Source: Erythroxylum novogranatense
Taxonomy: Eukaryota > Streptophyta > Magnoliopsida > Malpighiales > Erythroxylaceae
Direction of reading: 5' to 3'
DNA length: 64,000 nucleotides
NCBI GenBank assembly: GCA_029891385.1
Contig: CM057234.1
Span: forward strand, 25,778,350-25,842,349
The notes below the pieces were generated by a model. It had not been told where the DNA came from, did no database searches, and worked only from the letters and a program-made list of their open reading frames with translations. The stretch's first letter is position 1. Every line of letters starts with the position of its first letter. This document shows positions 10,501 to 22,123 of the stretch, in pieces. Made by a program: the position numbers and the translations under genes.

Positions 10501-11732
10501 TACAACAGACGAGAGGAGTTGACTTTCGGAGACTTTTTCTCTGTGGCAAAATGGTTACTGTTAGGACTATTATTGCTATTGCTGCTGTGCATAATTGGCC
10601 TTTGTATCAGATGGATGTGTATAATGCTTTTTTGCAGGGTGATTTGTTTGAGGAGGTTTATATGACACTTCCTGAGGGATTTGGCAACCAGGGGGAGAAT
10701 ATGGTATGTAGGTTGCTCAAATCTTTATATGGTTTGAAGCAAGCCTCTAGACAGTGGAATTTGAAGTTATGTGATGCTTTAGTTGCCCATGGATATGTTC
10801 AAAGTAAACATGATTATTCATTGTTTACAAAAAAGAATGGAGTTGATATTGTTATTCTTCTAATCTATGTGGATGATTTGTTGATAACTGGAAGTAATTC
10901 TGTGATGATAGAAGAATTGAAACAGATTTTGCATCAGAATTTCAAAATGAAGGATCTGGGAGATTTGAAGTTCTTTCTTGGTATTGAAATACTTAGATCC
11001 AAGTCTGGAATTATTTTGAATCAAAGAAAATATGCTCTTGAGTTAATTGAAGATGCAGGTCTAGGGAGAGCAAAAACCGCATTTACACCTTTGGAGCAGA
11101 ATCAAAAGTTGACTTCATTGAGTTTGATAAAGGCACAGATTGGAACTTGTTGATGAAGAAATGACAGATGTAGCCTTGTATCAAAGGTTGATAGGAGACT
11201 CTTGTATTTAACTCACACAGGCCGGATATAGCTTATGGAGTACAACACTTGAGTCAGTTTATGCAGAAGCAGAAAAATTCACATTATGAGGCAGCTTTGA
11301 GAATTGTGCGTTATGTTAAGAAATGTCCAGGGCAAGGAATCTTCTTATCTGCTAATGGACATTTAGAATTGTCTGCTTATTGTGATTCGATTGGGCCTCT
11401 TGTCCATGACCGAAAAGTCTATTACGAGATTCTTTGTAAAATTAGGAGATTCATTGATGTCATGGAAGTCAAAGAAGCAGAGTACGATTTCTAGATCCTC
11501 AGCAGAAGCTGAGTATAGGAGTATGGCCATTACTACTGCTGAGTTGGTTTGGTTATCAGGATTGCTTGAAGAACTGGGAATTAAAAGTGAAAGACCCATT
11601 GTGTTATATTGTGATAGCCAAGCAGCTTTACAAATTGCAGCAAATCCTGTATATCATGAAAGAACGAAACACATCGAGATAGATTGTCACTTTGTACGTG
11701 AGAAGATTCAATGTGGATTAATTCAGATATGA
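7546..11732 (+). pseudogene. Copia gag-pol polyprotein, multiply frameshifted
   Basis: Pieces in order: gag from ATG 7546 (139 codons, then a frameshift near 7950 and others to 8240); the protease region near 8600, where the expected D-T/S-G triad is destroyed; the GAG-pre-integrase zinc region with HARLGHSS and CHICPLAKQ (about 9052-9175); the integrase core start HIDLWGPY with TIVDDFSR (9230-9310); a broken integrase end; RT (10338-11153) with DVYNAFLQGDL, LLKSLYGLKQ and the intact catalytic YVDDLLITG; and RNase H (11249-11732) with SSAEAEYRSM and YCDSQAAL, ending HFVREKIQCGLIQ. At least five frame changes were seen. No functional polyprotein can be made from this copy. Confidence 0.9.
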
Positions 11733-11853
11733 CATATTTCCACAAGTGAGCGATTGCGATTTACTTACCAAAGGATTAGGAGTACAAAGAACATGAGTAT
11801 CTCTTGTCCAAGTTGGGTGTTAAAATGTATATGAAACCCCAACTTGAGGGGAG

Positions 11854-12041
11854 TGAAGAAATGTAATTAATAATTTAGTTTTGATAGTTAGTTTTTGTAT
11901 TTTTGGGCTTTTATGTATATAGCCCAACTGTTATTACATAAATAAGTAAGAATTCCAGAAGAGTAAAAATATCTAGCTCCCGAAATATGTCATCTCTTCT
12001 CTATTCTCCATAGCTTTTCATTTCTGATCATAACTTTGACA
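11854..12041 (+). repeat. 3' LTR of young Copia element
   Basis: 188 bp, preceded by a purine tract (11847-11853) and followed by the TSD copy TATAG. One mismatch to the 5' LTR. Confidence 0.95.
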
Positions 12042-12046
12042 TATAG

Positions 12047-12603
12047 CAATTTGGTACAACAAATATGTATTAAAGAGACTCTTGAATCTATATAATAATA
12101 TGCAAACTATGTGATTTAAATAAATTATTCAATGAGTAAATGACTCATTAAATAAGTGATAAATTGGATTTAATTAAAAATTAGCGACTTCAGAGGGGGA
12201 TGGCATTGGACTTGTAGAGCTTATGCGTACAGCCTTTCAAGGAATGACTTCCACTAGGAGGATAAAAGACAAAAGAAGATTCAAGTACATCCATAAATAG
12301 ACAACTATTAGCAAGAGGCCAAAAACAAGCATCCAAATGACGAAAATATTCAAGGTGTCTGCCTATTGTCTTGGTACTTGAACCAATAATAAATCAGGCA
12401 CACAAGCATACTGTATGAAATAACCAGGAGCATTTAGTTCAAAAGGAAAATGCAATTCTCTTGGTGAATTTATATGTACAATATTCTTCAGAAATAAGTT
12501 GGTTTGACACAATCTGGACTTGCTAATGAGCGGTGAGAAAAATAGTGTACATTCAATTAACTTGGAGCTTCTCTCCTCTTATGGGCCAGCCGAACTCGGC
12601 TCT
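12047..12603. other. 3' flank of the F-box gene
   Basis: Intergenic DNA between the Copia 3' LTR and the F-box stop codon. It probably includes the F-box 3' UTR on the minus strand. No other gene was seen. Confidence 0.45.
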
Positions 12604-13356
12604 TCACTTCCAATCAAGAACATCTAATAGCCACAAAACCTGCTCCCTGGAGTTTGCAGCATCACAGAAATCCAACTCAATTCCAAAAACATCAATGACA
12701 CCCTCAGTCCCATCGTCAATGAAGAGTAAGGAAATCCATGCTCGAATTGATGGAATAAAAGGGTGTTGTGGAGAGAAGTTAAGAAAATCAAATGCCAAAG
12801 CTCTGAAGGATGTTCGATCTATATAATCAAAGAAAGATTTACTAATTATGCATGCAACCTTATTTGTATCCTTGCGTCCCACAAGCACTGAAACACTCAC
12901 ATTCTGCCTCAAAAAAGGAATTCTGCACCTAGGCTCAAGAGGTAAAGTCATCTTATATTCATCACCTTCAAGGTGATATTTAAGCCTGTCGCAAGTTCCA
13001 GGAGGTGGGATTTTAATCCCTGCCTCCAAGACTAGGCCAGGAACCACCTCGGAGAATATCAATTTATCATCACTCCAAATGTCGATGAAGAATTCCAAAA
13101 CGTCAAGGGAAAGTCTGGGAGGAAGCAGACTTTGATGATTCTTGCGTTTATAGAAAGTTTTATAGAGCTCGTGGTAAGTTAAAGTCGAAGGATTTGGCCT
13201 CTTGCAAATGGAAGGCCACCTCTTTGCACATGCGCACTTCCATAAGTAATCATCTTTGGCTATATCTCTCCATTGCTTGCATACAACCATGCAAGAAGCA
13301 AGGTCTACACCATCTAGTAAGGGGAAAACAGCTTTCAGAACTTCCTCATTTGCCAT
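12604..13356 (-). CDS. F-box protein (resembles Arabidopsis At5g39250)
   Basis: Single-exon coding region of 250 residues starting at ATG 13356-13354; the longer open frame upstream has no ATG. An N-terminal F-box covers about residues 1-45 (EEVLKAVFPLLDGVDLASCM then VCKQWRDIAKDDYLWK), which binds SKP1 in SCF ubiquitin ligases. The rest has no Kelch or LRR repeats; WPSICKRP and a C-terminal LLFIDDGTEGVIDVFGIELD segment fit the small, conserved plant family that includes At5g39250. The substrate is unknown. A splice acceptor (CTTACAG, exon side beginning at 13443) upstream of the ATG suggests an intron in the 5' UTR, with the first exon perhaps near 14400-14600. Confidence 0.85.
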   Translation of the reverse strand: MANEEVLKAVFPLLDGVDLASCMVVCKQWRDIAKDDYLWKCACAKRWPSICKRPNPSTLTYHELYKTFYKRKNHQSLLPPRLSLDVLEFFIDIWSDDKLIFSEVVPGLVLEAGIKIPPPGTCDRLKYHLEGDEYKMTLPLEPRCRIPFLRQNVSVSVLVGRKDTNKVACIISKSFFDYIDRTSFRALAFDFLNFSPQHPFIPSIRAWISLLFIDDGTEGVIDVFGIELDFCDAANSREQVLWLLDVLDWK

Positions 13357-13443
13357 CTTCAGATAGCTAAAAGTGATAGCAGATGTTCGCAGCAATCATT
13401 TGAAGCAATGGGCAGATTAGGGGCAATAAAGTATAATCAATCC

Positions 13444-15065
13444 CTGTAAGAAAAAAAAATTCAGGAAGAATGTAGATTCAGAAAAAGGTAGCTAACAATA
13501 TGTATCTAAAACTCAATAGTTAACAGGTGGAAATAAGATTGAGTTTTTTCAGCTCGTATGCTATAATAGCCAGAATCGGATCTTACAAACTTCAAATGCA
13601 ATCAAATAAAATCCTAGTCTATACAAGACTACTCACTATTTCTCATCCAAAGTCTATCTGGTCATTACCACACAACATATATGATTCTCGGTTATCACCA
13701 AGGCTACTGCAATCTTTCTTTTGCACCTAATAATAATATAACAGAAAGCGGAGAAAGGGTATTGTTGATTCAACTATGATTGGAAAAAAAAAGAAAAAAA
13801 AAAGATCTCATTATATTCTTTTGTTCAAGAGCATCAAACATCAGTTCAGATTACAATAGCCTCATCATACTTCTAGCTAATAATTAAAAATTCCCAAATA
13901 GCAACACCGCATTGGTGCCTGGTCAAGAACAGCATCAAAGTTTACAGGGTGAAAAGGATAAAACAAACACGATAAAATCAAAAACCATTAACACAACAAA
14001 CAATATCTAAAACATCTTCCCACAAAATCTACACCAAGATAGACCAATTACCTTCCCCAAAGTCAAACGCATCGTCAAACTTGTAATTTTGACCACCTAC
14101 CCCAACACCCAAATCTCTAATACATTAAAATCTAGAAATTTAAGGAGTAAGCCCCAAAACTTTTTCAACTACACATTCATAAAGGGATCGTCCATTTGAC
14201 AAGCACTACTAAGCGAAAACCAAAACACCAAGAAAAGGCTCGTCAGGCCAATTCATTAGGAATATCAAGTTTCTAATCTTATAAACCAATCATTAAGGAA
14301 AAGGGAAACAGAGTAAACCCACCATCCAGAGGAAGAAAAGACAGAAACTTAGAAGATAACTATTAAAACTGAAATCGGAAACAGAATATAAGAGAAGATC
14401 AAATGAGCATAGGCTATAAGATTAAAAGGGTACCGGGTTTCCTTCGTTGTGGAACGAAACAAGCCCTTGTTAGAGTTGAAAATGAAAACCAGGAGATGAG
14501 ATCTTCGTTGGTCTTGCACAGCGAGAGAAAGAACCGAAAGGTGAGTGAAATGTCAGGTTGTGTGATGGGAAATCAGAGATACCAAAGCCGATTTAGTAGC
14601 TAAAAGAAAAAAAAAATCCATTTTGTTGAATTAATATTTGTTTACAATAATTAAAGATAAGACCCTCAAGTTTAGGGATGAAGAAAATTCGCCAGAAGTC
14701 TAGGAGGTCACCTTTGAAATGGTAAGGATGGAGACCACTGCAATTATATGGATCCAAATGATTTTTGAAGCAAATTTAACAAATAAGTGCAGCGAAAATC
14801 AATGATTTAAAAGTTTAACAAAAGGTTTTTTATTTTCTAATTCAATTTATTTTAATAATCCTTGTTATTAAAATCTATTAATTTATTAATTAATTGATCA
14901 ATTTTATTAATTAATAAATTTTATAAAATAAAATAAAATAATTAATATTCATTTAATTATTTTTAATTAAAATTTAAAATTTTCGATGATTTTATTCATA
15001 TTTTAAATTCTTTAATTTTATTTTAGCCAAAACTAATAAATTCAAATTCATAGGGTATCAATGAA

Positions 15066-15067
<2 letters not shown>
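13444..15067. other. F-box 5' region and AT-rich spacer
   Basis: Probably contains the 5'-UTR intron and leader exon of the F-box gene on the minus strand. The segment 13703-13920 is duplicated at 63757-64000. From about 14820 the DNA becomes extremely AT-rich (TTAATTAAT tracts). No other gene was seen. Confidence 0.4.
13703..13920. repeat. Left copy of a dispersed duplication (partner at 63757-64000)
   Basis: Same order and orientation as the right window edge, with shared blocks such as GCACCTAATAATAATATAAC, GGGTATTGTTGATTCA, CATCAGTTCAGATTACAATA and ATCATACTTCTAG. Differences are scattered substitutions and short indels. Confidence 0.85.

Positions 15068-15107
<40 letters not shown>
15068..15107. 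repeat. (TA)n microsatellite
   Basis: About 20 uninterrupted TA units lying 50 bp outside the 5' LTR of the old Copia element. Confidence 0.9.
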
Positions 15108-15112
<5 letters not shown>

Positions 15113-15156
15113 TGTACATGTGTGTTTTCTTCAACTATATTAATTTCTCGTCATTA

Positions 15157-15861
15157 TGTTAGCCTTGGTCCCTGTCTACGTGGAAAAGGTCATGTTTTAG
15201 CCTACTATGTTAATTAATTGGACTTATTTGATGTTTATTATTAAGGCCCAATAGGCTTAACTTTTGTTGGCTTATAGTAACCAGCTTCTTCAACAGATGG
15301 TGTCAACAAAAAAGAAAAAAGAAAAAGGAACAAAGAGGAGAGAAGTTGCAGGGGTGTTTTTTAGACGAGCTGCTTCACTTTTCTCTTCAATCGGCACTCA
15401 TTTATTATTATTAGATTGAGCTGAAAATTTAAAAGTATATTATAAAGATAGTCATCTACATTTTGAACTCTCATTTTTTCGTTTGAATTGAGATTGAAGT
15501 CTCAGAACAGTAACACGTTTTTGAGTGATTTCTCTACTTTTATGTTCCTAATAATATTATCCTGTGTAACTGCTTATTCTTCTTGTTGATGCTAATTTTG
15601 TGTCTTTGAGAAGAGAATATTTATACACAATTTAATTTTATGGAGTTAATTTTTAGACTAGAGGTCCCGTAAATTTTATGCTTGATTTAAAGAAATTTTC
15701 CAAGTTAAAATTTACGGTGTCTTTATTTATGTTTGATTTGTTCTTATTGTTGGTAAATTGTTGCTAGTATTTATTTACTCTTATTATTCAAATGGGTTTT
15801 TAAACTTTTGGTATTGTGTTTACACTTCCGCAAAATTTGCCATACTGAATTTTTCCTAACA
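15157..15861 (+). repeat. 5' LTR of old Copia element
   Basis: 705 bp, aligned along its length with 19735-20444, for example ATGTTTTAGC[C/T][T/C]ACTATG and CCCAATAGGC[T/C]. By eye about one base in five differs at the left end. Confidence 0.85.
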
Positions 15862-16139
15862 CAGTAGCACCAGAGCATTAGTTGATTTAATCCTTTTGTT
15901 CTATTTGAATTATGGAGGTTAATACTAGTAGAATTTGAATGGAGCCAATTACCACAAACGGATGGGTAAGATGAAACATTTGTTATTTATGAAAAAGATG
16001 TGTTTGCCTGTGTTTGCCACTAATAAACTCGAGACTATGTTTGACAAAGATTGAGAATTTGAACATCAGTAAGTGTGTGGTTATATTAGATAATGCGTAA
16101 AAGATAATATTGTTAATCACATTGTTAATGATATACATG

Positions 16140-19100
16140 CTAGAACTCTATGGGATAGGCTTGAGAAACTTTATGCATCGAAGACAGGAAATAACACATT
16201 ATTTATACTCAAATAGTTGATGAACTTGAAATATAAGGAGGGTGGTCCTATTTCTGATTATTTGAATGATTTTCGGGGTGTTATTGATCAACTGTCTGGA
16301 TCAGGAATAAGATTTAATGACGAGATACAAGGAATTTGGTTGTTTAATACTTTACCTGATTCTTGGAAAACTTTTTCGTGTTTCACTGACCAATTTTGCT
16401 TTTAACGGTGTGGTAACCATAAAATATGTGAAGAGTGGTGTTTTGAATAAGGAAGCAAAAAGATCTCAGGGTTCTTCTACATTGTCTTCACAATTTGATG
16501 TTTTGATTATAAAATAGAGAGGGAGAAATAAATTCAGGGGTCAGAAAGGTAAAGAGAAAAGTATAAGCAAGTCAAAGTCTAAGTATAAAAATTTTGTATG
16601 TGATCATTGTGTAAATATATTAAGAAATATTGATTTAAGCTGAAAAAGGAAATGAGACAAAAAAAGAAGGACAGTGTTGATCAGAATCGTGTTGCTAGTG
16701 CTATTGATGGTGATCTCCTTGCGCTTATGATGAAAATGTCATCAATTTGGTATGTCATGAGACTAATTAGGTTGTAGATACTGATGCTTCTTATCATGTC
16801 AGGCCAAGAAAGGAATTCTTCACTTCTTATACTCCTAGAAATTTTAAGATATTGAAGGTTGGAAATGGTGGCAAGATAAGTGTGATTGGCACTGGAATAG
16901 TTTGTTTGGAAACTAACAAATGTTTAAGGTTAGTTTTTAAAAATGTCAAACATACACCTAGAATTCGCTTGAATTTGATATCTGCAGAAAAACTCGATGA
17001 AGATGGTTATTGCAATGCCTTTAATAATGGATATTGGAAACTTACAAAAGGTTAATAGTTGTAGCTCGAGGTAACAAATCCTCTAACTTGTACATGTTGC
17101 GAAGTTATATTTATGAAGGCTTAGAGAATATAGTAAAGAGTGATACTACATTATAATTATGACATAAAAGACTAAGTCAAATACGGGATAAGGGGATTAA
17201 TATTTTGGCTAAGAAAAAATTGCTTCAAATGGTTAAGGGAGCTAGGTTGAACAAATGTGTTCATTGCTTAGCTGGGAAACAAAGAAGAGTTTCTTTTAAA
17301 AGCCATCCTTCTTCAAAAGGTTTGATTTACTAGAATTGGTTTATTTAGATGTTTGTGGCCCTTTGAAGGTAAGATCATATGGTGGTGCATTGTATTTTGT
17401 GACATTTGTTGATGATCATTCTAGAAAGCTTTGGGTCTATGTTTCAAATACCAAAGATCTTTTTTTTTAGAAATTTAAAGAATTTAATGTCTTAGTTGAA
17501 AGACAAACTGGAAAGAAATTGAATTGCATCTGCACTGATAATGGTGGTGAATAATGTGGACCATTTGATAACCTATTGTAGAGAGCAAAGTATCAGATAT
17601 TTGAAAACTCCTCCGAAGACTCCTCAGTTGAATGGTTTAAGAGAAAACGTCAGATGCTTACTTGCAAAAACAAAATTGCCAAATTCCTTTTGGGCTGAAG
17701 CACTTTGCATTGTTGCTTATATTATCAATTTGTCACCCACTGTTGCTTTAGATGGTGATGTTCTTTATAGAGTTTGGTTTGACAAGGATGTTTCCTATAA
17801 TCACTTGAGAGTTTTTAGTTACAAAGCATTTGTGCATATTCTTAAGGATGAGATGTCGAAACTAGATTTTAAGACTAGACAATGTATCTTTATTGGTTAT
17901 GGTCAGAAAGGTTTGGTTACCGATTGTATGTTCCAATTACGAAGAAACTTATTAGAAGTCATGATATAGTGTTTTTTAAAAATCAAACTATTGAGGATAT
18001 TGAGAAGACAAAGAGAAGAGATTCTCAGAGCAATGATAGCTTGGTTGATGTTAAGCCAGTTTTTATATATGATACCCTAAATGTATCTGGAAATGACCTT
18101 CAAGGTCATGATGTTCAAGATGACAGTGAAAATGGTAATCAAGTGTAAAATAATTAATAAAGTGTAGACACTTTTGATGCTCTAGTACATGAAGTTGCAA
18201 TAGATTAGCAACCAACACTTACAGAGACTCTAGAGACTTCTCTTAGAAGATCTGTTAAAGAAAGGATACCTACATCACATTATTCTCTTAATGAGTATGT
18301 ACTTATCTTTGAAAGGGGAGAGGCAGAAATTTTTGAGGAAGCCATGGATTGTGAACAGAATGAGAAGTGGTTTGAAGCAATGGAAGATAAGGTGAAATCA
18401 CTTCATAACAATCTCATATATGATCTAGTCAAGTTGCCTAAAAACAGACAAACTTTGAAGAACTGATGGATTTTCATATTGAAACATGAAGATGTTACTT
18501 CAGTTTCACGACACAAAGCTAGATTGATTATCAAAGGCTTTAATTAAAAGAAAGGAGTTGATTTTGAAGAAAAATGTTCTCCAGTAGTGAAGATGTCATC
18601 CATTCGAGTTGTGTTAGGATTATCTTCACACCTTGGTATGGAGACTGAATAGATGGATGTTAATACTGCTTTTCTTCATGATAATTCAGATGAAGATATA
18701 TATATGAAGCAATAAGAAGGTTTTAGAATCAAAAGGAAAGAGGATTAGCTTTGCAGATTAAGGAAGAACTTGTATAATTTGAAACAAGCTCCAAGGAAGC
18801 GGTACAGGAAGTTTGATTTAGTTATGAAACAACAAGGCTTCAAGAAGGCTTCCTTTGATCATTGTGTTTATGTGCATAAATTCTCTGATGATGACTTCAT
18901 CATTTTATTGTTATATGTTGATGATATTCTTATTATTGGTTATAATACTTGTAGGATTACTAAGTTGAAGCAGGATTTGAGTAAGTTTTTTGTTATGAAA
19001 AACTTATTATCAACGAGGCAGATTCTTGGCATAAGGATCATTCATGACAAAAAGGGCAACAAGTTATGTACATTGAAAAGTACTTTTGAGATTCAACTTG

Positions 19101-19600
19101 GACAAAGCTAAAACTGTAAGTACACCTCTTGGTATACACTTTAAGTTGAGTACAAAGTAATGCCCTTCAAATGAGAAGGAAAAGGAAAATATGCAAAGAG
19201 TTTCTTATGCTTTAGTTGTGGGTAGTTTAATATGTGCTATGTCTTACACTAAGCCAGATATTGCTCATATTGTTGGTACATTTAGCACATTTCTTTCTAA
19301 TCCGGGGATAGACTATTGATATGTTGTAAAATAGATTATGAGATATCTCCGTGGGACATCTACTGTGAGTTTTTGTTTTGGAATAGGGAAGCTTATTCTT
19401 TCAGGTTACACTGTTATGATTTGGTAGAAGATGTTAATACAAGAAAGTTTACCTCAAGCTATTTGATTACCTTTGCAAATGGAGCACTAAGTTGGCAATT
19501 TAGATTGCAAAAATGTGTTGTTTTATCTGCCACAAAATCAGAGGTTATGGCTGTTGTTAAAGCATGTAAAGAATTGTTATAAATAAAGAGATTTACGAGG
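16140..19600 (+). pseudogene. Tnt1-type Copia gag-pol remnant
   Basis: Recognisable pieces: gag near 16217-16405 (YLNDFRGVIDQLSGSGI, LFNTLPDSWKTF); the protease region near 16775-17055, with TDASYHV where D-S/T-G is expected and LNLISAEKLDEDGY; GAG-pre-integrase and integrase near 17160-17970 (LDVCGPLKVRSYGGALYFVT, FVDDHSRKLWVYV, CTDNGGE); RT near 18350-19110 (YNLKQAPRKRYRKFD, LLLYVDDILIIG); and RNase H near 19430-19580 (ATKSEVMAVVKACKELL). In-frame stops and frameshifts occur throughout. The motif wording is that of the tobacco Tnt1 polyprotein family. Confidence 0.88.
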
Positions 19601-19734
19601 GAGCTTGGATTTACTTAAGAGAGATGATAATTGCTCTGATATGATGACCAAGTCTATGCCAAGAGGGAAGTTTTAGACATGTTGTTTGATTGTCGGGACG
19701 GCGACCATTTTCATATAGTCGGGAGGGGGCAATT

Positions 19735-20444
19735 TGTTGGGCTTTGAGTTCCTTTTTACGTGAAAACCCATGTTTTAGCTCACTATGTTAATTAATTAAG
19801 CTTATTTGGTGTTTATTTTAAAGACCCAATAGGCCTATCTTTTGTTGGTTTATAATAGCCAGCTTCTTCTTCAACAAATAGTGTCGATAGAAAGCAAAAA
19901 AAGGGAACAAAGAGCAAAGAAGTGGCGAGGGTGCTTTTTAGACGAATTGCTTCACTTTTCTCCTCGATTTGCATTCATTTACAGTTGGATCGAGCATAAA
20001 ATTTAGGAGTATGTTCTCGAGGCATTCATCTACATTCTAAATGATTAGTTTTTCTTTTGAAGTTTTGGACGTTGAGATCGAAGTCTCATAATAGTAACAT
20101 ATTTTTGGGTTATTTTTCTGCTTTTATGTTCCTAATAATATTATCTTGTTTAGGTGCTTATGCTTCTTCTTGATGTTGATTTTATGTCTTTAAGAGCTGA
20201 TATTTGTACACAATTTGATTTAGTGGAATTAATTTTTGAACCGAAGGTCCCACAATTTTTACCCTTGATTTAAAGGAGTTTTTCACATTAAAAATTGTGA
20301 TGTCTTTATTTGCGTTTGATTTGCTATTATTGTTGGTGAATTATTGCTAATATTTATTTATTCCTATTATTTACATAGATTTGAAAATATTTGGTATTGT
20401 GTTTACACTTCTGTAGAATTTTGCAATACCAAGTTTTATCAACA
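19735..20444 (+). repeat. 3' LTR of old Copia element
   Basis: 710 bp, preceded by the polypurine tract and ending TATCAACA, matching the 5' LTR end CCTAACA. Confidence 0.85.
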
Positions 20445-22123
20445 ATTAACTCAAAGTTTTGTACAATATATGGGTTATGTGTTTTATTAATTTTAGATTA
20501 TCTAATAATATTTTGTCATATGAACATTTCCAGAAAGAGATCTTAATATTTATCTCTAATTATTTTAATAAAATTAGTTATCAAAATTAATCTCAACAAA
20601 AATACATTTATTATACTAGTAAAATAATAATTTATATATAAATAATTTAGCTTATGTTTAAGATTACTTAAACAAAATTTTAATAATTTAAAAGTACTTC
20701 TAAATAATAAATAAGATTTAATTAAAATCTCAAACTTTACTTAATTTTGTAACTATAATCTAAATTTTAAAAATAACAATTGAATATTCAAACTTCTAAT
20801 TTTTACAATTATATTTATTAACATTGCTTGCCACATAAGGTAAGGTAGATACCCTTAACATTTATGTACGTCATACTTAATTAAATTGATTGATTAAATT
20901 GTTTAACTAAACTACGTAGATTCAATTTTAGGAATATTTAAACTTTTTAGGAAATGATATACTTTACCACAATTACGCAAGTAATAATGTAAAGTCACTA
21001 ACTAATAACATCAAAATAACGAAATGCATGTTTTAATATGACTAGATCAATCTTCTTGAAAACAACTTCGCGTATGACATTTTACTATGACATATTATAG
21101 CAAAAATTGAATGCTTAAAAATGCGTTACATACCAAAAAAAATATTGACAATATGTACAATTTTGAATTGTCAATAGAATTTTGGTCCAATTGTAATTAA
21201 ATTTTGACCCAATGTTCAAATACGAATTCATATGGTTGAAGTTGGATAGTTCTCTAATTTTGTTGAATTGCAAAGTTGAAGGGTTTTTACCATAGGCTCA
21301 ACTTTGCAATTTATGAAATCTTATACTTGAACTTATTAATGTTCATTTTGTAATATTTATTTAGATTGCACTTAAAACTCAATCTTTACAACTATTTAAG
21401 AGAAAAAGAACTCTTAATATGTAAAATAAGTTGAAACTAGATATTAGAGCATATTTATTATGAGGTGTAGTCTGGAGAGTGATTCAAGTGGTGCCATAAT
21501 ACTAAAATGATCTTCTGCAGGGAAATTTGAGTTGGAATCTCCTCAATTTCTCAAATAATATCACTATTCATGACTTTCTATTACTGTATTTCAGCAACCG
21601 AAATCTTGAATAAAAGGAAGAAACAGAATAGAACAGAACAAATTATATTTAAATTTCCATTTTCAAGTTTCAAGAAAGCAAGAAGCGAGGTTCAAATAGC
21701 TTGGTCTCGCTTTACTATTAGAAATAAAAACTCAATGCTGTACCAATTTTAACTTCGGTTGAAATTTGAAAAATATCCTAAGATAAGGTGGAAAAGTGGT
21801 AAATGGCTTAGGTCAATCCCTAGGAATTGTAAATATCAGTGTTACAACCTAACCAAAACCAGTTCTAGCCTAGAATTCACTTCATCATCTATTTGCCAGA
21901 TGATCTGTAAACATCGGGGAACAAATTATAGACTAAAAATCTGCACTTAAGGTACACGATAGAGTTTTCGAGGATGCAACATTACAAGCATCGCTGAATT
22001 CCTACATACCAGTCAAAAATGGCTGCATTGTGACTACTCTTCTTTAAGAGTTGAGACCCAGCAGAACAAAGTGGGAAGCGCAATTCAAACCCCATGCATG
22101 ACACTTCAAACTACTCTTCAGAT
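20445..22123. other. AT-rich intergenic DNA with a possible transposon terminus
   Basis: Positions 20718-20830 (TCTCAAACTTTACTTAATTT and following) resemble the left inverted repeat of the element at 55407. No matching second end was recognised here. The right part (about 21500-22123) is probably the 3' flank of RRP46. Confidence 0.4.

Larger units (their letters stand above)
7175..12041 (+). mobile_element. Young Ty1/Copia LTR retrotransposon with broken coding region
   Basis: Complete structure: target-site duplication TATAG at 7170-7174 and 12042-12046; 188-bp LTRs at 7175-7362 and 11854-12041 differing at one base; PBS TGGTATCAGAGC directly after the 5' LTR; polypurine tract GAGGGGAG just before the 3' LTR. 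Domain order gag, protease, integrase, RT, RNase H is the Copia order. The 4,867-bp length is normal. The coding region carries many frameshifts and stops although the LTRs are nearly identical. Confidence 0.95.
15157..20444 (+). mobile_element. Old Tnt1-like Ty1/Copia retrotransposon
   Basis: Long, clearly diverged LTRs at 15157-15861 and 19735-20444 (TGTT...AACA). A degenerate PBS, TAGCACCAGAGC at 15865-15876, matches the tRNA-iMet PBS at 9 of 12 positions. A purine tract GGGAGGGGGC is at 19720-19729. Gag, protease, integrase, RT and RNase H remnants occur in Copia order between them. Only ATTA is shared at the flanks, so the target duplication has decayed. LTR divergence plus many stops mark an old insertion. 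Confidence 0.9.

Noticed and set aside
13357..13395. N-terminal extension of the F-box protein
   Set aside because: Starts at TTG and is preceded by a splice acceptor; the ATG at 13356 matches the family.
15157..15161. 5-bp target duplication for the old Copia element
   Set aside because: Flanks are CATTA and ATTAA; only ATTA is shared with an offset, so I do not claim a TSD.
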